Below are positions 45,750 to 53,959 of a DNA stretch of 64,000 bases, piece after piece. The notes under the pieces were generated by a model. The model was given only the letters and a program-made list of their open reading frames with translations, did not search any database and was not told the origin of the DNA. Every line of letters begins with the position of its first letter. The stretch's first letter is position 1. The stretch is from Micromonospora phaseoli (GTDB lineage: Bacteria; Actinomycetota; Actinomycetes; Mycobacteriales; Micromonosporaceae). The position numbers and the translations under genes were made by a program. The DNA lies in assembly GCF_900109115.1 (NCBI RefSeq), contig NZ_FNYV01000001.1:757003-821002 (forward strand), given 5' to 3'.

Positions 45750-46699
45750 TCCTGGCGCTGCGTGCCCTCGGCGTCGGTGACCTCGCGACCGCGGTCCCGG
45801 CGCTGCGGGCGCTGCGATCGGCGTACCCCGATCGGGAGTTGGTGCTCGCCGCGCCGGCCTGGCTCGCGCCGCTGGTGGACCTGGTCGGCGGCGTCGACCG
45901 GTTGCTGCCCACCGACGGGCTGCACCGGCTGGACCGGCCGATCCGGCCGGTCGAGATCGCGGTCAACCTGCACGGCCGGGGTCCGGATTCGCATCGGTTG
46001 CTCGGCACCGTCCGCCCCCGCCGGCTGTTCGCCTTCGCCAACGCCGAGGCCGGGCACGCCGACGGCCCGGAGTGGGACGACGCCGAGCACGAGGTGCCGC
46101 GCTGGTGCCGGCTGCTCGGCGGGTACGACCTACCGGCCGACCCGACCGACCTGGACCTGCGCCGGCCGGACCTCGGCACGATGCTCGGTGGGGTCACCGT
46201 GCTGCACCCCGGCTCGAAGGTGCCCGCCAAGTGCTGGCCGCCGGGGCGGTACGCCGCCCTGGCCCGGGAGTTGACCGCGCGGGGGCACCGGGTGGTGTTG
46301 ACCGGCAGCGCGCCGGAGCGGGTCACCGTCGCGCGGATCGGGTCCGCCGCCGGTCTGCCCGCCGCAGCGGTGCTGGCCGGCCGGACCGACCTGGCCCAAC
46401 TCGCCGCCCTGGTCGCCCACGCCCGCCTGGTGGTCAGCGGCGACACCGGGGTGGCGCATCTGGCCACCGGCTACCGCACCCCATCGGTGGTGCTCTTCGG
46501 TCCGATCCCGCCCACCCGGTGGGGTCCGCCTCCGGACCGTCGGCGGCACCGGGTGCTCTGGGCCGGCGCGGCGGACCGGCCGGACCGATCCGCGCCGGAC
46601 GGTCGGGCCGCGATCACCGCCATCGGTGTGCACGAGGTGCTGGCAGCCGTCGACGAGGTGGCACGAGCGGTGCGGGCGGACCGTGCGGTTGCGGCGTAG
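45746..46699 (+). CDS. GT9-family heptosyltransferase
   Basis: A 317-residue ADP-heptose:acceptor heptosyltransferase-like enzyme. LALRALGVGDLATAVPALRA is the N-terminal GT9 motif, VTVLHPGSKVPAKCWPPGRY the ADP-phosphate loop, and VVSGDTGVAHLATGYRTPSV the classic GDTGxxH motif. In LPS synthesis such proteins (WaaC, WaaF, RfaF type) transfer L- or D-glycero-D-manno-heptose. It is the second GT9 in the operon after the GmhB fusion, so two heptosyl transfers are conceivable. GTG 45746 overlaps the SDR stop (GTGA). It ends the operon; topoisomerase IB overlaps by 17 bases. Confidence 0.9.
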   Translation: MILALRALGVGDLATAVPALRALRSAYPDRELVLAAPAWLAPLVDLVGGVDRLLPTDGLHRLDRPIRPVEIAVNLHGRGPDSHRLLGTVRPRRLFAFANAEAGHADGPEWDDAEHEVPRWCRLLGGYDLPADPTDLDLRRPDLGTMLGGVTVLHPGSKVPAKCWPPGRYAALARELTARGHRVVLTGSAPERVTVARIGSAAGLPAAAVLAGRTDLAQLAALVAHARLVVSGDTGVAHLATGYRTPSVVLFGPIPPTRWGPPPDRRRHRVLWAGAADRPDRSAPDGRAAITAIGVHEVLAAVDEVARAVRADRAVAA

Positions 46700-47666
46700 C
46701 GATCCGGGCCGTCCGGGGTACGGGCGTCGCCGGCGGGGCCAGGGCTGGTCGTTCCTGGACCCGCGCGGCGAGCCGGTCCGTGACCCCGACGAGCTGGCCC
46801 GGCTTCGGGACCTGGTCATCCCGCCCGCCTGGCGCGAGGTGTGGATCTCGCCGTACCCCAACGGGCACATCCAGGCCACCGGTGTCGACGTGGCCGGCCG
46901 CAAGCAGTACCTCTACCACCCGCTCTGGCGGCAGCGGCGGGACGAGGCGAAGTTCGACCACGTGCTGGAGGTGGCCCGCCGGCTGCCGGTGCTGCGCGAG
47001 CGGGTCGGCCACGACCTGGCCGGGCGGGGGCTGCGGCGCGAGCGGGTGCTGGCGACGGTGACCCGGCTGCTCGACATGGGCACGTTCCGGGTCGGCAGCG
47101 ACCAGTACGCGGTGGGCGACGATCCGACCTTCGGGGTGGCCACCCTGCGCCCGGAGCATGCCCGCCTCCGCCGGGGCTGCGTGGTCTTCGAGTTCCCGGC
47201 CAAGGGCGGCGTCGAGCAGGTCCGGCTGGTCTCCGACCCGGAGCTGTGCCGGGTGTTGACCAACCTGCGCCGGCGGCGGCGATCGGCCGACCGGCTGTTC
47301 GGCTACTGGGACGGGCGGTTCTGGCGGGACGTACGCGCCGACGAGGTCAACGACTACCTGCGGGAGGCCAGCGGCGGCGAGATGACCGCCAAGGACTTCC
47401 GCACCTGGCACGCGACGGTGCGGGCGGCGACGGAGCTGGCCACGTTCTGCTCGCCCCGGTCGGTCACGGCCCGACGGCGGGCGGTGGTGGCGGTGATGCG
47501 GCAGGTGGCGGAGCTGCTCGGGAACACACCGACGGTGGCACGAGCTTCCTATGTGGACCCGCGGGTGGTGGACCTGTTCCACGACGGCGTGGTGGTGCCG
47601 GTGGGCGCGGAGACTCCTCGCGCGCAGGCCGAGCAGGCGGTGCTGACCCTGTTGGAGCGGGCCTGA
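46683..47666 (+). CDS. Type IB DNA topoisomerase
   Basis: A 327-residue bacterial/poxvirus-like topoisomerase IB. QGWSFLDPRGEPVRDPDELA begins the N-terminal domain; RLLDMGTFRVGSDQYAVGDD and FGVATLRPEHARLRRGCVVF lead to the catalytic domain, with EMTAKDFRTWHATVRAATEL and the active-site Tyr in VARASYVDPRVVDLF. It relaxes supercoils by transient 3'-phosphotyrosyl DNA cleavage. Poxvirus-like TopIB is found in many actinobacteria. GTG 46683 overlaps the GT9 gene; the frame extends to 46626 but lacks conserved sequence. It has no functional link to heptose genes that I can see. Confidence 0.9.
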   Translation: MRLRRSDPGRPGYGRRRRGQGWSFLDPRGEPVRDPDELARLRDLVIPPAWREVWISPYPNGHIQATGVDVAGRKQYLYHPLWRQRRDEAKFDHVLEVARRLPVLRERVGHDLAGRGLRRERVLATVTRLLDMGTFRVGSDQYAVGDDPTFGVATLRPEHARLRRGCVVFEFPAKGGVEQVRLVSDPELCRVLTNLRRRRRSADRLFGYWDGRFWRDVRADEVNDYLREASGGEMTAKDFRTWHATVRAATELATFCSPRSVTARRRAVVAVMRQVAELLGNTPTVARASYVDPRVVDLFHDGVVVPVGAETPRAQAEQAVLTLLERA

Positions 47667-47694
47667 CCGCCTCGACCGTCGCCGGACGGGAGGC

Positions 47695-48465
47695 TCAGGT
47701 GTCGCCGTCGCGCGTCGAGCCGGCGGCGCGGGCCTCGATCATTCTCGCCACGCCGTCGAGCACCCGCCCCAGCCCGAACCGCCACTCGGTGTCCATGTCC
47801 CCGTCGTCCTCGGCCTCTTCGGAGAGCAGCTCGTGGATGGCCGGGTAGGGGCCGGGGGCGGTCACCACGGCGAGATGGTGCCAGTAACGCATGCCCACCT
47901 CCTCAGGCGTCTGCCCGGTCCGGGCGGCGGCCTCGGCGAGATCGGCGGTGAGCGTGGCCCAACTGCGGGCGTACCCGCTGACCAGCAGGACGGTGGAGAT
48001 CCGTTCGGTGGCGCGCAGGCCGGTGCCGCGCAACGCGGCGAGCCCGTACTCCAGCCAGCGCACCTGGTTGGGATTGATCGGCGCGCCGCTGATCGGCACG
48101 TGTCGCATCCACGGCTGTCGGCGCAGCGCGACGAGATTCCCCTCGCCCCACCGGGCCAGCGCCGGTCGCCAGCCCTCGTCCGCGCCACGCGGGCGCGGTG
48201 GCGGGCCGTACGCGACGTCGACCATGAGGTCGAGCAGGTCCTGTTTGGTCGGCACGTACCGGTAGAGCGACATCGTGGCCATGCCCAGTTCGGCGGCGAC
48301 CCGGCTCATCGACACCGCCGGTAGCCCTTCGGACTGGGCGACCTGGATCCCGGCGGCGATCACCTGGTCGAGGCTGAGGCTGCGCTTCGGGCCACGGCTG
48401 GGGCGCTCGCGCAGCCCCCAGGCGAGCGCGATGTTCTCGGGCAGTTCGACGTGGGCGTCGTCCAC
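47695..48465 (-). CDS. TetR-family regulator of the DrrAB-type exporter
   Basis: A 256-residue TetR/AcrR regulator. LSLDQVIAAGIQVAQSEGLP and AVSMSRVAAELGMATMSLYR then YVPTKQDLLDLMVDVAYG form the N-terminal helix-turn-helix (about residues 30-85). The C-terminal ligand domain is of the TetR_C_11-like type. GTG 48465 is preceded by GGAGGTGGA. It is divergent from an ABC ATPase/permease pair across tandem palindromes, so it probably represses both itself and the exporter until a drug-like ligand binds. A large open frame read through the start to 49614 is antisense to the ABC gene and not real. Confidence 0.9.
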   Translation of the reverse strand: MDDAHVELPENIALAWGLRERPSRGPKRSLSLDQVIAAGIQVAQSEGLPAVSMSRVAAELGMATMSLYRYVPTKQDLLDLMVDVAYGPPPRPRGADEGWRPALARWGEGNLVALRRQPWMRHVPISGAPINPNQVRWLEYGLAALRGTGLRATERISTVLLVSGYARSWATLTADLAEAAARTGQTPEEVGMRYWHHLAVVTAPGPYPAIHELLSEEAEDDGDMDTEWRFGLGRVLDGVARMIEARAAGSTRDGDT

Positions 48466-48505
48466 TCCACCTCCAGGACCGGTCTTGACCCTCAGCCTAG
48501 CTTCT

Positions 48506-48541
48506 GCGTATGGTCTACGCATTAAAGCGTATGCCATACGC
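48506..48541. promoter_or_regulatory. Two tandem TetR operators between regulator and exporter
   Basis: GCGTATGGTCTACGC (48506-48520) and GCGTATGCCATACGC (48527-48541), the second a perfect palindrome around C, lie 21 bases apart centre to centre (two helical turns). They are separated by ATTAAA. The outer arms 48503-48513 and 48534-48544 also pair perfectly over 11 bp. This is the classic arrangement for cooperative TetR repression. Confidence 0.8.
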
Positions 48542-48559
48542 AGATAACGGAGGGTGGCA

Positions 48560-49525
48560 ATGGTGAACGCACCACCGGCGGTCGACCTGGTCGACCTGCG
48601 AAAGTCCTTCGGTGACGTCGTCGTTCTCGATGGCCTCACCATGCGGGTACCCAGCGGAGGCGTGCACGCCCTGCTCGGCCAGAACGGCGCCGGCAAGACC
48701 ACCACGGTGCGGATCCTGGCCACCCTGACCCGGCCGGACTCGGGCAGTGCCCGGGTCGCCGGACACGACGTGGTGCGCGAGCGGCGGCAGGTGCGTCGGG
48801 TGATCAGCCTCGCCGGCCAACACGCGGCTCTGGACGACGGGCAGACCGGCCTGGAAAACCTGATCATGCTGGCCCGGCTCGCCGGGCTGTCCGGCCCGGC
48901 CGCCCGGGCCCGCGCCGCCGCGCTGCTGGAGCGCTTCGACCTGGCGGACGCCGCGGGCCGGCAGGCGGTGACGTACTCCGGCGGCATGCGGCGCCGTCTC
49001 GACCTGGCGGCCAGCCTGGTCGGCGCGCCGTCGGTGATCTTCCTGGACGAGCCCACCACCGGCCTGGACCCACGCAGCCGGCAGGGGCTGTGGGAGGTGA
49101 TCGGCGAACTGGCCGGGGCCGGGGTGACCGTGCTGCTCACCACGCAGTACCTGGAAGAGGCCGACCGGCTGGCCGACCGGATCATGGTGCTGCACCACGG
49201 AGGGCTCGTCGCAGACGGGACGGCGGCCGAACTCAAGGGCCATTTCGGCGCCCAGCGACTGGAGCTGACCTGGCGCGACGAGGCCAGCTTCGCCGAGGCG
49301 GCCCGCCGGTTGGGTGACCGGACCACCCATCGTGAGCCGGCCCGGCTCGCGCTGTCGGTGGCCACCGACGGCAGCGCGCCACAGGTACGTGGCCTGCTCG
49401 ACGAGATCGACCCGGACCGGCACGGGGTGGTCCGGTTCACCGTCCGGGAGGCGACCCTCGACGACGTCTTCCTCACCCTCACCGGCCGGCCGGTGAGCCC
49501 ACCGCGGGAGGTCACCAATGTCTGA
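48560..49525 (+). CDS. DrrA-type ABC transporter ATP-binding protein
   Basis: A 321-residue ATPase of the DrrA (daunorubicin-resistance) family. Walker A LLGQNGAGKTTTVRIL, Q-loop region ISLAGQHAALDDGQTGLENL, signature TYSGGMRRRLDLAAS, Walker B VIFLDEPTTGLDPRSR and the switch His in LLTTQYLEEADRLAD are intact. The C-terminal DUF4162-type extension ends in VREATLDDVFLTLTGRP, typical of DrrA/NodI. ATG 48560 follows GGAGGG. It overlaps the permease gene by 8 bases. It would energise export of a hydrophobic drug or metabolite. Confidence 0.92.
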   Translation: MVNAPPAVDLVDLRKSFGDVVVLDGLTMRVPSGGVHALLGQNGAGKTTTVRILATLTRPDSGSARVAGHDVVRERRQVRRVISLAGQHAALDDGQTGLENLIMLARLAGLSGPAARARAAALLERFDLADAAGRQAVTYSGGMRRRLDLAASLVGAPSVIFLDEPTTGLDPRSRQGLWEVIGELAGAGVTVLLTTQYLEEADRLADRIMVLHHGGLVADGTAAELKGHFGAQRLELTWRDEASFAEAARRLGDRTTHREPARLALSVATDGSAPQVRGLLDEIDPDRHGVVRFTVREATLDDVFLTLTGRPVSPPREVTNV

Positions 49526-50282
49526 ACTGGCCATCCGTCCGACACAGGCGATGGTGATGGTCGGCCGCTGTGTGCGGCTGTCCCGGCGCAACATCGACGC
49601 GATGTTGACCTCACTGCTGCTGCCGGTGATCCTGATGCTGCTCTTCGTCTACCTCTTCGGCGGCGCGATCGACACCGGCTCCGCGTACGTGACCTATGTG
49701 GTGCCCGGTGTGTTGCTGCTCTGCGCCGGCTTCGGTGCGGCGGGGACCGCGATCAGCGTCACCACCGACCTGACCAACGGCATGATCGAGCGGCTGCGCA
49801 CGATGGATGTCGGCGCGACCTCGATCCTCGCCGGTCACGTGGTGGCCAGCGTGGCCCGCAACTCCGTGTCCACCGTGCTGGTGCTGGGTGTCGCGGTCGC
49901 CATCGGGTTCCGGCCGGCCGTCGAGCCGTTGCGCTGGCTGGCCGCCGCCGGGGTGCTGCTGATGTTCCTGCTGGCGGTGTCGTGGCTCTCGGCGGCGTTC
50001 GGCCTGCTCGCCCGCACCCCGGAGGCGGCCAGCGGCTACACCTTCCTGGTGATGTTCCTGCCGTACCCGAGCAGCGCCTTCGTGCCGGTCGAGACCATGC
50101 CCGACTGGCTGCGCGGCTTCGCGGAGAACCAGCCCGTCACGCCGGTCATCGAATCCCTGCGCGGACTGCTCCTGGACACGCCGGTCGGTTCGGCGCCGGC
50201 CCACGCGGCGGCCTGGTGCCTAGGCCTGCTCGCGGTCGCGGTGGTGCTCTCCGGGCTACTGTTCCGCCGCCGCGTCGCCTGA
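49518..50282 (+). CDS. DrrB-type ABC transporter permease
   Basis: A 254-residue ABC-2 type permease with six predicted helices: SLLLPVILMLLFVYLFGGAI, VTYVVPGVLLLCAGFGAAGT, and MFLLAVSWLSAAFGLLART among them. The conserved segment TTDLTNGMIERLRTMDVGAT and the extracellular FLPYPSSAFVPVETMPDWLR are those of DrrB permeases. It would form a homodimer with two DrrA subunits. It overlaps the ATPase gene by 8 bases, so coupling is tight. A 55-base imperfect inverted repeat follows its stop. Confidence 0.9.
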   Translation: MSELAIRPTQAMVMVGRCVRLSRRNIDAMLTSLLLPVILMLLFVYLFGGAIDTGSAYVTYVVPGVLLLCAGFGAAGTAISVTTDLTNGMIERLRTMDVGATSILAGHVVASVARNSVSTVLVLGVAVAIGFRPAVEPLRWLAAAGVLLMFLLAVSWLSAAFGLLARTPEAASGYTFLVMFLPYPSSAFVPVETMPDWLRGFAENQPVTPVIESLRGLLLDTPVGSAPAHAAAWCLGLLAVAVVLSGLLFRRRVA

Positions 50283-50302
50283 CCGGCACCCGGACCCCGA
50301 CA

Positions 50303-50357
50303 GATCATGAGGTCAGCGGCGTTCTCGATCTCGAGAACCGCCGCTAACCTCATGATC
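50303..50357. terminator. Long inverted repeat between convergent genes
   Basis: A stem of about 25 bp spans 50303-50328 and 50331-50357 with one mismatch and one bulge around TC. It lies between the permease (plus) and a minus-strand hypothetical gene and is a likely bidirectional terminator. The arms are richer in A/T than most hairpins here and start GATCATGAGGT. Confidence 0.75.
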
Positions 50358-50391
50358 AGCAGAGCGGGGTCGGTGGCGGGCGGTGCCGTGC

Positions 50392-50895
50392 TCAGTCGTT
50401 GAGGACCTGGGCCAGCCGGTCGCGGAAGCGCCGCTCCGACGGGCTGACCACGCTGGCGCCCAGACCGAGGACGCCGCCGCTGCTCGCGGCGCCGACGACC
50501 TGCTCGGTGATCTCCACCAGCCAGTGCTGGTACGCGCCCGCCTCGCCCTCGTCCACCTTCGCCGCCAGCAGCGCCGCGGCCTCCTTCGCCCGGCCCAGCA
50601 CGTCCTCGGCGTAGGCACGCGGGTCGGCGGGCTCGATCGCCGGCAACTCCTCGCCGGCCTCCGGGTCGCCGACCCGGGTCACGATCTCGCCGGCCACCGC
50701 CGCCACCAGCGGACTGGCCGACTCCCGGCCGGCGGAGATGGTCTCCAGCCCGGCGGCGCTCTCGGCCATCGTCGCCTTGGTGCCGTCGGACTCGGCGGCG
50801 CTCGCCGCGGTGAGCACCGACTGCGGCAGGCCGACCAGCAGCCCCCACTCCTCGTCGGAGAAACCGAATCCGGTGTACGCCGGTTCTTCGATCAC
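50392..50895 (-). CDS. Hypothetical actinobacterial protein
   Basis: A 167-residue soluble, helix-rich protein. It reads FSDEEWGLLVGLPQSVLTAA, SAAESDGTKATMAESAAGLE, then LLAAKVDEGEAGAYQHWLVE and ASVVSPSERRFRDRLAQVLN. The repeating spacing of Ala/Glu resembles TerB-type or ferritin-like four-helix bundles, but I cannot name a family. GTG 50895 follows GGGAGGGG. It lies downstream of, and in the same direction as, recQ, about 100 bases apart. Confidence 0.7.
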   Translation of the reverse strand: MIEEPAYTGFGFSDEEWGLLVGLPQSVLTAASAAESDGTKATMAESAAGLETISAGRESASPLVAAVAGEIVTRVGDPEAGEELPAIEPADPRAYAEDVLGRAKEAAALLAAKVDEGEAGAYQHWLVEITEQVVGAASSGGVLGLGASVVSPSERRFRDRLAQVLND

Positions 50896-50948
50896 GACCG
50901 TGCCCCTCCCGCTCGTCGTCCACGTTCACATCGGGCCGCGCCGCCGGT

Positions 50949-50995
50949 GCGGCCGGCCCAGGTTGGTACCGCCGCTTCCGCGGCCGGCCCAGGTT
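50949..50995. repeat. 16-base direct repeat flanking the RecQ stop
   Basis: GCGGCCGGCCCAGGTT occurs at 50949-50964 and 50980-50995, a 31-base period. The second copy runs into the RecQ stop codon at 50994-50996. It may be a small duplication; function unknown. Confidence 0.5.
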
Positions 50996-52625
50996 AATCC
51001 AGAGTCAGCAGGCCCTGTTCGGACACCACGCTGACCGACAGCGTCTTGTACCCGACCTCGTCGAACAGCACCGTCATCCGGCCTTCCTCGTAGCTGAGCA
51101 CCAGGCCGGCGCCCCATTCCGCGTGCCGGACCTGGCTGTGTACGGGGAAGGGCCCCACCGAGCCGTTGTCGGCGACGCTGGTGCCGGCGTGGCAGTTGTC
51201 GCAGTGACCGCAGATCGCGGTCATCTGCTCGCCGAAATAGGCCAGCAACGTCTGTCCCCGGCAGCCACTGGTCTCGGCGAAGGCGCGCATCATGTCGGTT
51301 CGCGACCGGGTCAGGTTCTGCTGCCGTTCCGCCTCGGCCAGGGCGGCAGTGGCCGCGTCGACCGGAGTGGGGGCGTAGCGGGGCGCGGCGACGCGCTGCC
51401 CCGCCGCGGGTTGCGCGGCGCCGACCTGTTCCAGCAGGGCGAGGTACTGCCCGAGCTTGCGTGGGCCCAACCCGGTCACCTCGCGCAGCTCCTTGCGGGT
51501 GGTCGGTCCATGGCGCAGCAGGGCGGCGAGGTCGCGCAGTTCGGTGGCGTCGGGCAGGCCGCCGCTGAAGTACCGTTGCAGCCCGACGTCCTCGGCCTGC
51601 CACAGCAGCAGTACGCGGGCCGGCTGGCCGTCGCGCCCGGCCCGGCCGACCTCCTGGAAGTAGCTGTCCGGTGAGTCGGGCAGCGCCATGTGCACCACCC
51701 ACGCGATGTTCGGCTTGTCGATGCCCATGCCGAACGCGGACGTGGCCACCATGATCGGCACCTGGTCGGCGAGGAACGCCTCGTGCAGCCGGGTGCGAGC
51801 GTTGCTCGGCATCCCGCCGTGGTAGTACTGCGCCGGGTAGCCTGCCTCGGTCAGCCGGGCGGCCAACTCCTCCGCGCCGCGGCGGGTGGGCACGTAGATG
51901 ATGCCCGGTCGCGTGTCATCGCTCAGCAGCGCCATCAGCCGACGCCACCGGTAGTCCTCGGTGGGGCAGTGCGCCACCTCGAAGAAGAGGTTGGGCCGGT
52001 CCAGGCCGGAGACCACGATCTCGGGCTTGCGCAGCCGCAGCCGGGCGATGATGTCGTCGCGCACCGGCGGCGAGGCGGTGGCGGTCAGCGCGACCACCGA
52101 GGGTCGGCCGAGGCCCTCGATGAGCTGGCCGAGGGCGAGATAGTCCGGGCGGAAGTCGTGGCCCCAGGCGGAGATGCAGTGCGCCTCGTCGATCGCCACC
52201 AGCGCCGGCTTGAGGGCACGGACCTCGGCCAGCCGGTCCGGGTTGGCGAGCTGCTCCGGGGTGATGAAGAGGAACTCGGCCCGCCCGTCGCGGATCTCGG
52301 CGATCGCCTCGGCCTGTTGGGCCGGTGTCTCGTCCGAGCTGATCCGGACCGCCCGCAGCTCGGGTCGCTGCCGCTCGTTGAGCGCGGCGATCTGGTCCTG
52401 CTGCAGGGCGAGCAGTGGCGAGATCACCACGGTCGGGCCGGGGATCAGGCTGGCCGGGATCTGGTAGATCGCCGATTTGCCGGCGCCGGTGGGCAACACC
52501 ACCAGCGCGTCGCGCCGCCGCATCACGGCGCGCATCGCGGCCAGCTGGTTGGGGCGCAGGGCGGTCCAGCCGAACAGGCTGCGCGCGGCGCGGCGCAGCG
52601 ACATCGAATGCGTGGTCAGCTTCAT
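50994..52625 (-). CDS. RecQ-family ATP-dependent DNA helicase
   Basis: A 543-residue RecQ-like helicase. Motif 0/I: ALRPNQLAAMRAVMRRRDAL and LPTGAGKSAIYQIP. Motif II: AIDEAHCISAWGHDFRPDYL. Motif III TATASPPVRDD, motif V ATSAFGMGIDKPNIAWVVHM, motif VI YFQEVGRAGRDGQP. A zinc-binding region with CRGQTLLAYFGEQMTAICGH and CDNCHAG follows, then a short DNA-binding tail. It lacks an HRDC domain. It would unwind recombination and repair intermediates 3' to 5'. Actinobacteria usually have one main RecQ; this is a mid-length paralogue type. Confidence 0.9.
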   Translation of the reverse strand: MKLTTHSMSLRRAARSLFGWTALRPNQLAAMRAVMRRRDALVVLPTGAGKSAIYQIPASLIPGPTVVISPLLALQQDQIAALNERQRPELRAVRISSDETPAQQAEAIAEIRDGRAEFLFITPEQLANPDRLAEVRALKPALVAIDEAHCISAWGHDFRPDYLALGQLIEGLGRPSVVALTATASPPVRDDIIARLRLRKPEIVVSGLDRPNLFFEVAHCPTEDYRWRRLMALLSDDTRPGIIYVPTRRGAEELAARLTEAGYPAQYYHGGMPSNARTRLHEAFLADQVPIMVATSAFGMGIDKPNIAWVVHMALPDSPDSYFQEVGRAGRDGQPARVLLLWQAEDVGLQRYFSGGLPDATELRDLAALLRHGPTTRKELREVTGLGPRKLGQYLALLEQVGAAQPAAGQRVAAPRYAPTPVDAATAALAEAERQQNLTRSRTDMMRAFAETSGCRGQTLLAYFGEQMTAICGHCDNCHAGTSVADNGSVGPFPVHSQVRHAEWGAGLVLSYEEGRMTVLFDEVGYKTLSVSVVSEQGLLTLD

Positions 52626-52673
52626 CGAAGGCCGCAGGTACCCGGGTGGTTCCGCGTCGAAACCCGGGTGGGA

Positions 52674-53624
52674 TCAGCGCAGCCGGGGCAGCACGTCACG
52701 CTGGTACAGGTCGAGCAGGCCCTGCCAGTGCGGCCCGGTGTTGGCGACGTAGACCTCGTCGAAGCCGGCTTTCGCGTACGCCTCGATCTTTGCCAGGTGC
52801 GCGTCGGGGTCGTTGCCGCAGACGAACGCCTTCCGCATGGCCTCCGGGTCGACGAGCTCGGCCGCCTGCTCGAAGTGGCGTGGTGAGGGCAGCACCTGCA
52901 ACAGTTCGCCCGGGATCGCCTCGGTCGGCCAACGCTGGTACGCCAGCCGTACCCCCTCGTCCTCGGTCGGCGCGTACGCCGCCTTGAAACCGGCCTGGCA
53001 GGGCTTGTCGCCCCCGCCCTGGTCCCGGAACCGGCGCACCAGTTCGGCGTCGGGCATGGTGTTGACGAAGCCGTCGCCGACCCGCGCGGCCAGGTCCACC
53101 GCCTTGGGGCCGAACGCGGAGACGTAGATCGCGGGGGGCGTCTCCGGCAGCGTGTAGATCCGGGCGTGCTCGACCTGGTAGTGGCGTCCGCGGTGGTTGA
53201 CGAAACCGCCGCGCCACAGCTTGCGCATCACCTCGATCGCCTCCTCCAGCATCTCCAGCCGGATGCCGGCCTGTGGCCACGGGTCGCCGAGGATGTGCTC
53301 GTTGAGCGCCTCGCCCGAGCCGACACCGAGCACGAACCGTCCGGAGTGCAGCACCGCGCTGGTTGCCGCCGCCTGGGCGAGCACGGCCGGGTGGATGCGC
53401 ACGGTCGGGCAGGTCACCGCGGTGGTGACCGGCAGTCGGGAGGCCTGGCTCAGGGCGCCGATCATCGACCAGACGAAGGGGCTCTGTCCCTGGGCATCGA
53501 TCCAGGGGTGGTAGTGGTCGGAGATCCACAGCGCCTCGAACCCGGCCCGTTCGGCGGCCCGCGCCTGCGCGAGCAGCTCCGCGGGCGGGTACTCCTCGCT
53601 GGACAGGAAGTATCCGATCTTCAT
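52674..53624 (-). CDS. LLM-class F420-dependent oxidoreductase (TIGR03557-like)
   Basis: A 316-residue luciferase-like enzyme of the F420-dependent glucose-6-phosphate dehydrogenase-related group (TIGR03557). Landmarks are IGYFLSSEEYPPAELLAQAR, ALWISDHYHPWIDAQGQSPF, VTTAVTCPTVRIHPAVLAQA and RFVLGVGSGEALNEHILGDP. F420-G6PDH itself has similar motifs, but this is not the Fgd1 orthologue by pattern (ends QRDVLPRLR). GAAGGAGCGAGAC precedes the ATG. It implies coenzyme F420 in the host, as expected of Micromonospora. Confidence 0.87.
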   Translation of the reverse strand: MKIGYFLSSEEYPPAELLAQARAAERAGFEALWISDHYHPWIDAQGQSPFVWSMIGALSQASRLPVTTAVTCPTVRIHPAVLAQAAATSAVLHSGRFVLGVGSGEALNEHILGDPWPQAGIRLEMLEEAIEVMRKLWRGGFVNHRGRHYQVEHARIYTLPETPPAIYVSAFGPKAVDLAARVGDGFVNTMPDAELVRRFRDQGGGDKPCQAGFKAAYAPTEDEGVRLAYQRWPTEAIPGELLQVLPSPRHFEQAAELVDPEAMRKAFVCGNDPDAHLAKIEAYAKAGFDEVYVANTGPHWQGLLDLYQRDVLPRLR

Positions 53625-53701
53625 GTCTCGCTCCTTCGCCGTGCCGATGCCGACTCGGGCTGGCGGTACCCCGGCGGGCGAGGGTCACACCCGCCGCGGG
53701 C

Positions 53702-53824
53702 TCAGCGTCGGAACATCGCCCGGATGGCGAGCAGCAGCAACACACCGCCGACGACCAGTCCGAGCAGGCGTACGCCGGGGATGTCGGCGGCGGTGCTCGC
53801 GTCCGCCAGCAGCACGGGGTCCAT
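53702..53824 (-). CDS. 40-residue single-pass membrane protein
   Basis: A small ORF: MDPVLLADASTAADIPGVRL then LGLVVGGVLLLLAIRAMFRR, one C-terminal hydrophobic helix capped by basic residues. The codon third positions are GC-rich. The ribosome-binding site (GCGGGG) is moderate. It lies just upstream of the F420-type gene, same strand, with 77 bases between. Function unknown. Confidence 0.5.
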   Translation of the reverse strand: MDPVLLADASTAADIPGVRLLGLVVGGVLLLLAIRAMFRR

Positions 53825-53959
53825 CCCCGCACTTTCCCGGCGTAGCGCTCCCAAGGCAACTGTAAGGTTTATTGACTATTCAGTGGCGCGGTGTGACCAT
53901 GTCTGCACCGCCGGCTGGCGGGGGGAGTCCGCGGCGGAAGACGGGGGTGCGACACCGGC

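Noticed and set aside
47695..49614. A 639-codon minus-strand frame reaching into the ABC transporter gene
   Set aside because: Only its last 256 codons are the TetR regulator. The rest is antisense to drrA-like coding and crosses the operators.
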